From the NCBI GenBank assembly GCA_030592645.1, contig JAUVIR010000003.1, forward strand, positions 1 through 64,000: a stretch of DNA of 64,000 nt. The letters are read 5' to 3'. Below the pieces are notes generated by a model. It made no database searches and was not told the origin of the DNA. It saw nothing but the letters and a program-made list of their open reading frames with translations. The position numbers were made by a program, and so were the translations under genes. How positions within the stretch are numbered: position 1 is the first letter of the stretch; the number at the start of each line of letters is the position of its first letter. Origin of the DNA: Candidatus Fermentibacterota bacterium (lineage in GTDB: Bacteria; Fermentibacterota; Fermentibacteria; Fermentibacterales; JCC-6). Below, one piece after another: positions 6,829 to 15,514 of the stretch.

Positions 6829-9635
6829 CAGAACAACCTCAGATTCAGCCTGGAATAGAACTCGGTATCGTATTTCTCCCAGTAATCGTAAACGGGAGTT
6901 CTTTCGTATCCCACACTGTACCCCAGAGTCAATGAGAGGGGATCCCACATTTCAAATGTAAGTTCAGCCAGCCCGTTTATAAGGGTGTTATCAGGATCAT
7001 CGGGTGGAATATAGAAGTTCCCCCAGAGCCAAAGCGATGGCCAGTGAGAGTCATCATCGGCAAACCACAGGGATACAGAACCGTATAGCGTTGTTCTATC
7101 GGTCCTCTCGTTCTCAAGACCGGAAGCCCAGTGGGTGTTTACCTGCCCGATACCCATCGAGGGGGATACCCAGAACCAGTCGTTCAGCCATTTTTTGTAC
7201 GCGAAAGAAAAATATGAGCTTATCTGCCATGGTCTGACAGTTCGGGGCTGTCTGTCCCATGAGCTGCTTGCTCTGATAGTAAAATGATTGGACAATACCC
7301 TGTCTATGGACATGGTTACATTCGCCCAGGTGTAATCACTTTCGTAATCCTTGGACGTTTCAATCAAGCTGTAATCCGTCTCAACAGATACTTCGCTGCC
7401 AGCCGCGTCATACTGGAGTGATATCTCCAGCCCGCCCGAGTATCTTCTCTCCCTGACATTTCCGTTATCAATCCTGGTATCAACGTACAGCGTAACATTA
7501 AAGCGCCTTGCGTCTCTCCGGTTCCGCTGCGGGTCAAACCCCCTGTCGGTTATACTCCTTATCTTCGATTCGGCGTAATCGTACCCGGGTAAAATAGTCA
7601 GAGCCTGAAAGTAGCTGTCCATAGCGCTGTCCGAATCGCCTTTCAGCTGATGAGCAAGGCCTATGTACGCATAGACCCACGCGGAAAGGGAATCCACTTC
7701 AAGGCTTCTTTCAAAGGCAACCAGAGCCTCATCGTACTGACCCGAAAAAAGAAGGGCTTCGCCCAGACCGCTCCAGCCGCTGAAAGAAAGGCTGTCAATT
7801 TCAACAGCCTGCCTGTACCTGTCAGCCGCTTCCTCGTCATCATCTTCTTCAAAGAAATAGTTCCCCCATTCCAGCCATACATCTATACTGTCCGGGGCAA
7901 TGACGGAGGCGGCCTCGAAGCTTCCTACCGCTTCATCATGCTCACCAAGTTCAACATACAGACCCGCTATCAGAAGCCAGAACTCATGGTCATCGGTACC
8001 ACTTTCCGAGCAGGCTTTCCCTGCAAGCTGAAGTGATATCTCCGGATTCGCCAGAGAATAGGTCCAGGCAAGGTCTACCCATGCGTAAGGGTACTCATCC
8101 GCTATCAATACTTTGAGACTGTCGGCTTCATGATCTCTGCCGGTGCTTTCGTAGATAAGTGCTTCCTCGCATAAAGCGGTGCTTTCAAAACCTCCGGCTT
8201 CAATGTAACTTCGCCAGAGGACAAGAGCTTCCTCACTGTTCCCGGATCGTGCAAGAAGCGGCGCCAGCCGCTGATACCCGAAAATGTAAGCGGAATCAAT
8301 AGATATGGCCTCGGAATAATAGTAAGCGGCTCTATCTGTTATTTCCAGCTGCTCCAGTACAAATCCCAATTCGCCCAGCAGCCATGTACCTGGATCCGCA
8401 GCTTCGGTAACCGCTTTTTCGTACCACTCGGCGGCTGCTTCCAGATCTCCATCGTTTTCGAAAAGGATACCTCTACGTTCCCATGCCCATATATACTCGC
8501 TATCAACCCTCACCCCGCTCTCGTAAGCCTCACCAGCTTCCTCAAATTTCTCGAGCTGCTCAAGAACCAGCCCGAGCTCTCCCCATGTCCAGGAGTATTC
8601 AGGATCGATCTCCAGGGCTCTGCGGTAAACGGTTTCGGCAGCAGTGTAATCGCCCATATCTTCCTGCAGAAGACCAATGGCTATCCAAGCGTCAAGATAA
8701 CTTTCGTCGATCTCCGTACATTCGCTGTACCACTGAATTGCCTCTTCGTAATCTCCATCCACTTCAGCCAGGAGACCCAGCCTGTAGTAAGCGAACGCGT
8801 AATCTGGATTTATTTCGATCCCGTCCAGATACATTAAACGGGCAGCATCGAAACTATTCAAATTTTCAAGACACCACGCTATCTCCCCGAGACTCAGAAA
8901 ACTGTCCGGATCTCTTCTAAATAATTCCCTGTATACCTTGATCGCTTCAGGGTATCTGTCCTGTCTTTCAAGCATTAATCCGAGATCTATGAGGCAATCT
9001 GTATCATCCGGATAAGCATCTGCGATTTTTCCATAGACCATCTCCGCCGCCTGAAATCTGCCTGTCAGCTCCATCAGCCAGCCCGCTTCAGACATCAGAT
9101 GTATATTCACCGGCCACCTGCCGAGGGCTTCGTTCACGCAGCCCATCGCCTTCTCGAACTCATTCTGGTACCGGTACAGCTCAGCTGTTTTAAGCCAGAC
9201 CGAAATCCAGGAGGGATCGATGCTCTTTGCGATTGTAAGCACTTCAAGTGCTTCAGGATAATCCCCCTGGACTGAAAGGCAGTGCGCCCTCCCCACAAGT
9301 GCCGGAATCAGGGTTGAATCGTAAACAAGTGAAGTCTGAAAATAGACAAGTGCTTCTTCCGTATTGTCTGTACAGGACCTTCCGAGCGCTCCCCAGGCCA
9401 TGGCCGAACAGGAATCCAGTTCTACCGCTTTCCCGGCGTACTCCGATGCTTCATCGTGGTGCCCGAGAACGCTTGCGGAAAATGCAAGGGCAGCCCATGC
9501 GTCCGAGCTTGCCGAATCGTCCGCAACGGCAGCCTCCGCCTGAGTGTAAGCGTCTTCCCAGTTGCCCGAAGAATAGTCTTCCTGCCACCCGGTCAGGTGG
9601 ATAGATGCAAGTACCGCTAGTAGAATGCAGTGCAT
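6828..9635 (-). CDS. Large TPR-repeat protein with C-terminal YaiO-like outer-membrane barrel
   Basis: 935 residues. After a short signal peptide (MHCILLAVLASIHLTG) come about 18-19 consecutive 34-residue TPR units to about residue 700, with the typical A-x-Y-x-x-G/A-L and P-D/P-E turns (AFAYYRLGLLAEVDGDYEEA is one). The last about 220 residues form a beta-barrel-like domain ending in LNLRLF, with WDRQPRTVRPWQISSY matching its downstream paralogue. It is probably anchored in the outer membrane with a TPR scaffold in the periplasm or at the surface. It lies 1 nt after uppP in an operon with lysC and a glycosyltransferase. The partner proteins bound by the TPRs are unknown. Confidence 0.82.
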   Translation of the reverse strand: MHCILLAVLASIHLTGWQEDYSSGNWEDAYTQAEAAVADDSASSDAWAALAFSASVLGHHDEASEYAGKAVELDSCSAMAWGALGRSCTDNTEEALVYFQTSLVYDSTLIPALVGRAHCLSVQGDYPEALEVLTIAKSIDPSWISVWLKTAELYRYQNEFEKAMGCVNEALGRWPVNIHLMSEAGWLMELTGRFQAAEMVYGKIADAYPDDTDCLIDLGLMLERQDRYPEAIKVYRELFRRDPDSFLSLGEIAWCLENLNSFDAARLMYLDGIEINPDYAFAYYRLGLLAEVDGDYEEAIQWYSECTEIDESYLDAWIAIGLLQEDMGDYTAAETVYRRALEIDPEYSWTWGELGLVLEQLEKFEEAGEAYESGVRVDSEYIWAWERRGILFENDGDLEAAAEWYEKAVTEAADPGTWLLGELGFVLEQLEITDRAAYYYSEAISIDSAYIFGYQRLAPLLARSGNSEEALVLWRSYIEAGGFESTALCEEALIYESTGRDHEADSLKVLIADEYPYAWVDLAWTYSLANPEISLQLAGKACSESGTDDHEFWLLIAGLYVELGEHDEAVGSFEAASVIAPDSIDVWLEWGNYFFEEDDDEEAADRYRQAVEIDSLSFSGWSGLGEALLFSGQYDEALVAFERSLEVDSLSAWVYAYIGLAHQLKGDSDSAMDSYFQALTILPGYDYAESKIRSITDRGFDPQRNRRDARRFNVTLYVDTRIDNGNVRERRYSGGLEISLQYDAAGSEVSVETDYSLIETSKDYESDYTWANVTMSIDRVLSNHFTIRASSSWDRQPRTVRPWQISSYFSFAYKKWLNDWFWVSPSMGIGQVNTHWASGLENERTDRTTLYGSVSLWFADDDSHWPSLWLWGNFYIPPDDPDNTLINGLAELTFEMWDPLSLTLGYSVGYERTPVYDYWEKYDTEFYSRLNLRLF

Positions 9636-9636
9636 C

Positions 9637-10416
9637 TCAGCCTCCCGCCAGAGAAACAGTCAGACCGCCGAGCCCCAGGAGCCAGCAATACCAGGCGAAA
9701 ATGGAGAATTTACCCTCTCTCAGAAATTTCAGCAGTACCCGCAGAGCGAGATAACCGGTAAGCGCGGAGATCACAAATCCGGTGATCATAAAAGAAGTAT
9801 CTATACCGCCCGATCCGGCGTCCCCGAGTTTCAGGATTGCGGCACCGGCAATAGCGGGAATCGAGAGCATGAAAGAGAAGCGGGCAGCCTTCTCTTTTTT
9901 AATCCCTTTGAGAAGACCTGTAGAAATGGTGAATCCTGATCGTGATATCCCCGGAAGCAGAGCGATTGCCTGGGAAATTCCTACAATGAAGCTTCCAGTA
10001 ATGGTGGGGTTATCCCTGTCTCCGCTTTTCATGAACCTGGTGCTGAACAGGACGCAGCCTGTTACAAGCAGCATCACCGATACCAGGACAGGGCTGTTAA
10101 AAGCTCTCTCGATGGAATCCGAAAGGAAAAACCCGGCCAGCGCAGCTGGAATGGAACCGATGATAAGCAGACCCGCCAGGACAAGGGATTCTCTTTGTTT
10201 CCGAAACAGACCGGATACCAGCTCCGTAAGGTCTTTTCTGTATACAGCCAGTACCGCCATGAGTGTCCCCAGATGAACCACGATCTCGAAAGTCATATCC
10301 CCTTCAGGGACGTTCATTATCATCCCTGCCAGAGCTAGATGACCAGAGCTTGAAACGGGAAGAAATTCGGTAAGCCCCTGGATGACTGCCAGCACAATGA
10401 CGGCTAAAAGCGTCAC
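9637..10416 (-). CDS. uppP: Undecaprenyl-diphosphate phosphatase
   Basis: 259 residues, normal for BacA/UppP. The two family motifs are present: QGLTEFLPVSSSGHL near the N-terminus and LLPGISRSGFTI (about residue 145-155). There are about seven to eight membrane segments. The enzyme dephosphorylates undecaprenyl diphosphate on the periplasmic face, recycling the carrier for peptidoglycan and O-polysaccharide synthesis, and confers bacitracin resistance. The start overlaps the aspartate kinase stop by 4 nt (ATGA-type). The TPR gene follows after 1 nt, so it is mid-operon. Confidence 0.96.
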   Translation of the reverse strand: MTLLAVIVLAVIQGLTEFLPVSSSGHLALAGMIMNVPEGDMTFEIVVHLGTLMAVLAVYRKDLTELVSGLFRKQRESLVLAGLLIIGSIPAALAGFFLSDSIERAFNSPVLVSVMLLVTGCVLFSTRFMKSGDRDNPTITGSFIVGISQAIALLPGISRSGFTISTGLLKGIKKEKAARFSFMLSIPAIAGAAILKLGDAGSGGIDTSFMITGFVISALTGYLALRVLLKFLREGKFSIFAWYCWLLGLGGLTVSLAGG

Positions 10417-11603
10417 TGTTCCAGAAATTCCCTGTGAAGCGCCCTCAGTGCTTCATCCCTCTTCCGAAGATGAACCAGCGCTGAAATGGTGGCGTGCGAG
10501 TCGACCGTCTGGAGCATATCGATGCCAGCCCGGTCAAGGGCAGAGGAGAACCTTGCCATAACACCTTGTATCCCATGCATACCGGCTCCCACAATGGAAA
10601 CCTTCGCGCAGGGAGATACTGTCTCGAAAACTATTCCGTTGCCGCCGAGGACTTCCGAAACCACTTTTTCATCCTCCAGCGAAACTGTGAACATGGCTGC
10701 CGCACTGAAAACACTGAACATATCCATCGATACGCCTGCAGCTGCGACAAGTCCGAAAGCGCGTGAATAGAATTCATGCATCGAATCGCTCTCTTCCGTG
10801 CTTATCCTGAACTGAACCGCATCAGATCCCGATGCCACCCCTGTTATGTACCTGCCGCTTCTGATGAAAAATGGTTCTATCTCCGTTACCTTCTCCCCTG
10901 TACGATGAGACTTCACGCTTATCCTGATGCCGGCATCGCCTGCTATTTCTGAAGCTCTCGGATGCACTATCTCCGCCCCCTGCCAGGCCAGCTGCCGGAG
11001 GTCCTCAGCGCTTATCCTGTCTACCTTCAGAGCTCGTGGAACACTTTGCGGGTCTGCTGTGTATACCGAATCGATCTTTTTGAAGAGCATCAGCTCGCCT
11101 GCCCCGAGGGCTGCGGCTATCGCTGTCGCTGTGATATCACTGCCACCTCTTCCAAGTGTGGAGATCGTTCGATTGCTGCTCATTCCCTGGAAGCCGGCCA
11201 CAACGACACAATCGTTCTCTTTCAGGGATGCATTGAGGTATTCTTTTTCGACCAGTTCGAGATCGGCACCGCAGTGCTGCTCATCGGTTCGCAGCCCGGC
11301 ATTCCAGCCGGTTATAGCAGATGCTGCGATTCCCCTCTGCCTGAGCATATCCGCAAAAACAGCCGCTGATATTACTTCTCCGCATGCCATAAGACAGGAT
11401 CTTTCATGCGGGATGGGAGCTGAAACAAGTTCCAGAAGGGTATCCGTTGAATATGGATCCCCTTTTCTACCCATTGCGGAAACCACAACAACAGCTTTTC
11501 GGTACGATGCAAGCTCGCTTATGCAGAGATCTACCGATCTTTGTCTGTCCTCCGCGATTGAAAGGCATGTTCCACCGAACTTAATGACACAGAGGTCGTT
11601 CAC
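10413..11603 (-). CDS. lysC: Aspartate kinase
   Basis: 396 residues. The N-terminal amino-acid kinase domain has KFGGTC (residue 8-13, KFGGTS in most homologues) and the nucleotide-site block LGRGGSDITATAIAAALGA. The C-terminal third holds two ACT-like segments (VSMDMFSVF and SIVGAGMHGIQGV), as in feedback-regulated monofunctional aspartokinases. It phosphorylates L-aspartate in the first step to lysine/diaminopimelate, threonine and methionine. The start is GTG, overlapping the glycosyltransferase stop (GTGA). Its position between a glycosyltransferase and uppP hints at coordination of diaminopimelate supply with envelope building; that is inference. Confidence 0.94.
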   Translation of the reverse strand: MNDLCVIKFGGTCLSIAEDRQRSVDLCISELASYRKAVVVVSAMGRKGDPYSTDTLLELVSAPIPHERSCLMACGEVISAAVFADMLRQRGIAASAITGWNAGLRTDEQHCGADLELVEKEYLNASLKENDCVVVAGFQGMSSNRTISTLGRGGSDITATAIAAALGAGELMLFKKIDSVYTADPQSVPRALKVDRISAEDLRQLAWQGAEIVHPRASEIAGDAGIRISVKSHRTGEKVTEIEPFFIRSGRYITGVASGSDAVQFRISTEESDSMHEFYSRAFGLVAAAGVSMDMFSVFSAAAMFTVSLEDEKVVSEVLGGNGIVFETVSPCAKVSIVGAGMHGIQGVMARFSSALDRAGIDMLQTVDSHATISALVHLRKRDEALRALHREFLEQ

Positions 11604-12655
11604 TTGTTACCCCCCTTTACTGATGCCATGACGAGTTCCATGAATTCCTTCCCGGTATCGTTCCAGTCGTTCATATTCTCGGCAAACATACGGCTTTTTT
11701 CTCCCATCTGCAGCCTCAGATCACTGTCCCTGATAAGGTTCTTAACAGCATCAGCAAGTTCCCCGGCGTTTCGGGGATCCGTAAGAATTCCGCTCTCACC
11801 ATCACGGACCAGTTCGGGTATGGCAGCGACATCCGAAGCGATTACAGGTAGTCCGTACCACATCCCATCGAGGATCGACATGCCGAATGCTTCCCAGCTG
11901 GCGGGATGAACAAGAATATCCGCCTTCCGGTAAGCGATTACAAGATCATCGTGCGAAAGCTCCCCTGAAATCCTTATGGAATCTGAAAGGTTTTCTTCCT
12001 TTATCAAATCCAGAACGCCTGCTGAGTACTCTGCGTCAGATTCAGTACTTCCTGCGAATTGGGCTTCGAAGCTTCCAGGCTCAAGACGGGCGCAAGCCTT
12101 AACCAGCAGATGCTGAGCCTTCCTTGGAGAAATACTGCCCACGCAGAGTAATCTGACAGGTCCGTCCCGCAGGGAACGATCCGGCAGAGGCCTCGGGTCT
12201 TTCTCAAAACCGGGGTTTATCATCATGATCCGTTCCGATGGAATTCCCATGTCTTCTATTGCTTCGGTGGTGTTTCTGCTGTTCGTCCATATCTTTCGCG
12301 CCATTGAAAGGAGCCATCTTACATACACTCTATACATGAATGACTTGAGTTTATTCCGAAGGTCCATCCATTCAAGATGATGCATGAGGTACAGAACGGG
12401 TATACCTGCGAATGTGCTCATAAGGCGGAGCAGCGGCACATATTGATAACTCTTGCTCACAATTACAAGATCAGGCTTCTTCTTCCGGATCTCTCTGCAG
12501 ATGTATCTGGACGCACTGAACCATTTCAAAGGAAGGCCGGATGGTACAGTTGTGAAGTGGATTACCTCCACTGTGACACCATGGGACCTGAGGTATGCAG
12601 CCATTCTGAAGTTGAAACCGTAACCTCCAGAATGGAAATCCTTTTTGCCGAGCAT
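11600..12655 (-). CDS. Glycosyltransferase, family 4 (GT-B fold); start probably upstream at an ATT
   Basis: 351 residues from ATG 12655. The C-terminal Rossmann half shows the GT4 pattern: VGSISPRKAQHLLVKA, DILVHPASWEAFGMSILDGMWYGLPVIASDV and a conserved ExxxxxE-like region. Starting at 12655 would cut off the first beta strand. The open frame continues upstream to give IPCSVVFVMLGKKDFHSGG, a normal GT-B first strand, but contains no ATG, GTG or TTG. The best start signal there is ATT at 12677-12679, with AAGGA 7 nt before it. I keep the conventional coordinate and flag ATT as more likely. The gene heads the lysC-uppP-TPR operon. The sugar and acceptor are unknown. Confidence 0.85.
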   Translation of the reverse strand: MLGKKDFHSGGYGFNFRMAAYLRSHGVTVEVIHFTTVPSGLPLKWFSASRYICREIRKKKPDLVIVSKSYQYVPLLRLMSTFAGIPVLYLMHHLEWMDLRNKLKSFMYRVYVRWLLSMARKIWTNSRNTTEAIEDMGIPSERIMMINPGFEKDPRPLPDRSLRDGPVRLLCVGSISPRKAQHLLVKACARLEPGSFEAQFAGSTESDAEYSAGVLDLIKEENLSDSIRISGELSHDDLVIAYRKADILVHPASWEAFGMSILDGMWYGLPVIASDVAAIPELVRDGESGILTDPRNAGELADAVKNLIRDSDLRLQMGEKSRMFAENMNDWNDTGKEFMELVMASVKGGNK

Positions 12656-12728
12656 AACGAAGACAACACTGCAGGGAATGAGCGTATCCTTTCAAATGTG
12701 TGATATCCTGAATGCTTCCTGAAAACCA

Positions 12729-12758
12729 AGTATACTGCCCCCAAGGCCACACTGTCAT
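12729..12758 (-). promoter_or_regulatory. Probable promoter of the glycosyltransferase-lysC-uppP operon
   Basis: On the minus strand ATGACA (12753-12758), an 18-bp spacer and TATACT (12729-12734) lie about 50 nt before the presumed ATT start. The boxes match sigma70 consensus at 5/6 and 5/6. Confidence 0.5.
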
Positions 12759-12814
12759 AATGTATCAAAGTAAAACCTCCTTAATTGCCGAGCAGCAAAT
12801 CCCAGACACAGGGA

Positions 12815-12854
12815 TTGACGATTTCTGAATACACTATATTATTGAATATATTCA
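12815..12854 (+). promoter_or_regulatory. Promoter and palindromic operator of the TetR cassette
   Basis: TTGACG (12815-12820), a 16-bp spacer and TATTAT (12837-12842) form a sigma70-like promoter. A perfect 12-bp palindrome TGAATATATTCA (12843-12854) abuts the -10 box. A further half-site TGAATA lies at 12826-12831. The placement suggests autoregulation by the TetR protein encoded 17 nt downstream. Confidence 0.55.
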
Positions 12855-12870
12855 TATTTGGAGGTTGTTC

Positions 12871-13485
12871 ATGGGACTTAGGGAGATAAAGAAGGAGCGC
12901 GCTCGAAGGGCGATACTGGAGACAGCCAGAGAGATGTTCTTCAGCCACGGTTTTAATGGAACCACAATAGAGGCAATTGCCCGGAAGGCTGAAGTAGCGG
13001 TTGGCACCGTTTACAATTACTTCGATTCGAAGAGTACCCTGATCCTGGCAATTACCGCCGAGGACACATCAACGCTTCTGGACAGGAAGTTTCAGATCCG
13101 TGAATCCTGTACGGGATGTGAAAGTGTGAAGCTTTACATAAATACTCTTATGGAGAACCTCTCCATGTATCCGAAGAGACTTCTGCGGGAATTGATGCGG
13201 GAAGGCTGGCGCACTGATACTACCCTGAGCAAAGGGTTTATCAACCAGGATCTTACACTTCTGGACGGCCTTGCCGGAGTACTCCGGGAGCTAGGTGCAA
13301 AGCAGAAGATCGAACCCGCCACGGATATCGAACACGCATCACTGGCTATATACGGAATCATCACTACCGCCCTGATGTGGTACGCCTCCGACGAGGAAAG
13401 AACCTCAATACAAATGCTTGAATCCCTTGAGAAAATGCTTGAGATCCTGTTCCGGGGTCTGAACTCCGAAGGGAGAGATCGATGA
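12871..13485 (+). CDS. TetR/AcrR family transcriptional regulator
   Basis: 204 residues from ATG 12871; the listed TTG at 12865 lies within the GGAGGTTGTTC spacer and is rejected. The N-terminal helix-turn-helix is classical: ILETAREMFFSHGFNGTTIEAIARKAEVAVGTVYNYF. The C-terminal ligand domain is variable. It starts a six-gene plus-strand run whose members overlap or abut, and its stop overlaps the next start (ATGA). It probably represses the whole export cassette through the palindrome at its promoter and responds to an unidentified ligand. Confidence 0.92.
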   Translation: MGLREIKKERARRAILETAREMFFSHGFNGTTIEAIARKAEVAVGTVYNYFDSKSTLILAITAEDTSTLLDRKFQIRESCTGCESVKLYINTLMENLSMYPKRLLRELMREGWRTDTTLSKGFINQDLTLLDGLAGVLRELGAKQKIEPATDIEHASLAIYGIITTALMWYASDEERTSIQMLESLEKMLEILFRGLNSEGRDR

Positions 13486-14246
13486 AATCATTTCTTCTAC
13501 TTCTGTGCCTCTCAATCATCCCGGGCATTATCAGCAGCGGGCTCTGCCAGCCGCCGATAGATGAACTGGTGCATTCGCTGGATCAGCTTTACAGAAGCGA
13601 TGACAGTTACGCTGAAATGTCGATGCATATTGTAACTCCGCACTGGGAAAGAATACTGACGATGAAGGCATGGTCTCATGGAATTGATAAGACCTTCATC
13701 AGGATACTCTCCCCGGCAAGGGAAGCTGGAATGGCATCCCTCAGGATTGGTGCCGAAATGTGGAATTACCTTCCAAACACCAGCAGCACCGTGAGGATAC
13801 CGCCATCAATGATGGCCGGTTCATGGATGGGATCTGACATCACGAACAACGATATAGTCCGAGAAATCACATACGTGAATGATTACACATACTCTTACAC
13901 GACAGATACGACCCTGACCGATGCTCAGACGGATGGTGTTGTGTACATCGAACTGTTTCCGAAATCGTCCACTGCTGTAGTCTGGTCCAGCATCGTGTTC
14001 GCAGTCAGAATCGAAGATACAATGCCTCTGTGGGAAAAATACTACGACAGCCATGGAGATCTGATCAAAACAGTGACCTACTCGGATGTGCAGGAAATGG
14101 ACGGCAGAACAATCCCCGCACAGATGCAGGTTATCCCGGCAGACAAAGAGGGGCAGAGCACAACCATCACCTGGTCTCATGCTGAATTCAACCGTGGTCT
14201 GGACAGTAGCATCTTTTCACTGAGCAACCTGCAGTCCAGCGACTGA
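13482..14246 (+). CDS. LolA-like outer-membrane lipoprotein-sorting family protein
   Basis: 254 residues with a signal peptide (about residues 1-22). It matches the family annotated as outer membrane lipoprotein-sorting protein (LolA/LppX/VioE fold, PF17131 type). The diagnostic stretch is present: ILSPAREAGMASLR, then MWNYLPNTSSTVRIPPSMM and GSWMGSDITNNDIVR. It is expected to be a periplasmic half-barrel that binds acyl chains. It is encoded between TetR and two FtsX-like permeases, so it likely receives or hands off a lipidic substrate for this transporter. The start overlaps tetR by 4 nt. Confidence 0.9.
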   Translation: MKSFLLLLCLSIIPGIISSGLCQPPIDELVHSLDQLYRSDDSYAEMSMHIVTPHWERILTMKAWSHGIDKTFIRILSPAREAGMASLRIGAEMWNYLPNTSSTVRIPPSMMAGSWMGSDITNNDIVREITYVNDYTYSYTTDTTLTDAQTDGVVYIELFPKSSTAVVWSSIVFAVRIEDTMPLWEKYYDSHGDLIKTVTYSDVQEMDGRTIPAQMQVIPADKEGQSTTITWSHAEFNRGLDSSIFSLSNLQSSD

Positions 14247-14247
14247 T

Positions 14248-15513
14248 ATGCTTCTGAAGCTCGCCTGGAGAAATGTTTTCCGGCAGAAAAGACGGACTAT
14301 CCTGACCCTTCTGACCATGACCGGCGGTTTCTTTCTCTCTTCCTTTTCAATAGGGTGGATGGACGGCTCGTACAGCAGCATAATTATGTTCTTCACAAAC
14401 AATAGGACCGGTCAGATCCAGGTTCACCGCGAAGGTTATCTGGAAGACCCGTCCATCTATTCGACGATCAGCGATTATCAAACGGTGGGAGCCTTCCTGG
14501 ATTCAATCCCGGGGGTCAGAGGATGGGCACCCAGGATATACTCCGGAGCTCTCCTTGCTGTCAGACCCCGGAGGCCTGGTTCAGGTAACGTATTCTCGAA
14601 TTCAGCGGCTGCTTCTGTAATTGGTATTGACCCTGCAATGGAGGAGGCAGCCACAAATTTCTCCGATAGAATAGTGAGCGGAGAAATGTTGACGGCTTCC
14701 GCGGCTGACACTTCCTACACCGCCACCGGCCGGATCGTACTTGGAAAAGAACTCTCCATAATTCTTGAGGCTTCAGTTGGTGATTCCCTTGTCATGCTGA
14801 CGCAGGCCGCAGACGGCAGCAGCGCTGACCGGATGTACGTTATCTGCGGCATAGTAAGCACCGGCAATGCAGATATCGATAGAAATACATGCTATATAAC
14901 CCTGTCCGATGCCCAGATCCTTTTCGCCCTTGAGGGTAAAGCGCACGAGATAGCGGTCATGACCGCTTCGCTGGGTACAGTCGATGAACTCACATTGGAT
15001 ATTTCGGCAGGGCTTTCCGGAAGAGATCTTGAAACCGATTCCTGGAAAACATTCGCCAGGGAATTCTACAACGGCATGAAGGCCGATGAGGACAGCCTGA
15101 AAGTAACGATCTTCATTATTGTACTTGTAGCCGCCATGGGAGTGCTCAATACAATTCTCATGATGGTTCTCGAACGAAGGCGGGAATTCGGTGTAATGAA
15201 AGCTCTTGGAACAAGACCGGGCTTCATTATCAGAATGATCGTACTGGAAGCGAACATCATGGGTATCATAAGCGTGATTGCGGGCGGAATCCTCAGTACG
15301 GCCGCTCTATTCTACTTTTCAGAACATGGCCTGGTTATGGATCCGCCCCTGGATTACGGAGGTACCGTCTTCCGTGAAATGATAGCATCAATAACACCGG
15401 AATGCTACTGGATCCCCGCCATTTGTGTGATCATTACAGCCTCGACCGTCAGTTTCATCCCTGCGCTGAAGGCTGCCCACACAAAAGCCGCAAAAACTCT
15501 GAGGAAGGTCTGA
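14248..15513 (+). CDS. ABC permease, FtsX/LolC type (first of two)
   Basis: 421 residues. The N-terminus WRNVFRQKRRTILTL leads into the first membrane segment. A periplasmic domain (about 45-270) follows, then three membrane segments (about 280-305, 325-355, 385-410). The motif LERRREFGVMKALGTRPG just after the second segment is the cytoplasmic coupling helix typical of LolC/LolE and MacB. It begins 1 nt after the LolA-like gene and is paralogous to the next gene. Together they would form a heterodimeric LolCDE-like transporter with the ATPase at 16754. Confidence 0.92.
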   Translation: MLLKLAWRNVFRQKRRTILTLLTMTGGFFLSSFSIGWMDGSYSSIIMFFTNNRTGQIQVHREGYLEDPSIYSTISDYQTVGAFLDSIPGVRGWAPRIYSGALLAVRPRRPGSGNVFSNSAAASVIGIDPAMEEAATNFSDRIVSGEMLTASAADTSYTATGRIVLGKELSIILEASVGDSLVMLTQAADGSSADRMYVICGIVSTGNADIDRNTCYITLSDAQILFALEGKAHEIAVMTASLGTVDELTLDISAGLSGRDLETDSWKTFAREFYNGMKADEDSLKVTIFIIVLVAAMGVLNTILMMVLERRREFGVMKALGTRPGFIIRMIVLEANIMGIISVIAGGILSTAALFYFSEHGLVMDPPLDYGGTVFREMIASITPECYWIPAICVIITASTVSFIPALKAAHTKAAKTLRKV

Positions 15514-15514
15514 T

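Noticed and set aside
10927-11631. 234-codon plus-strand ORF
   Set aside because: Antisense to aspartate kinase; Ser/Arg-rich shadow translation.
12562-12768. 68-codon minus-strand ORF with a perfect AAGGAGG site before TTG
   Set aside because: It lies upstream of and across the glycosyltransferase start in another frame, its sequence is not protein-like, and the best promoter lies downstream of its start. It might be a leader peptide, but nothing supports that.
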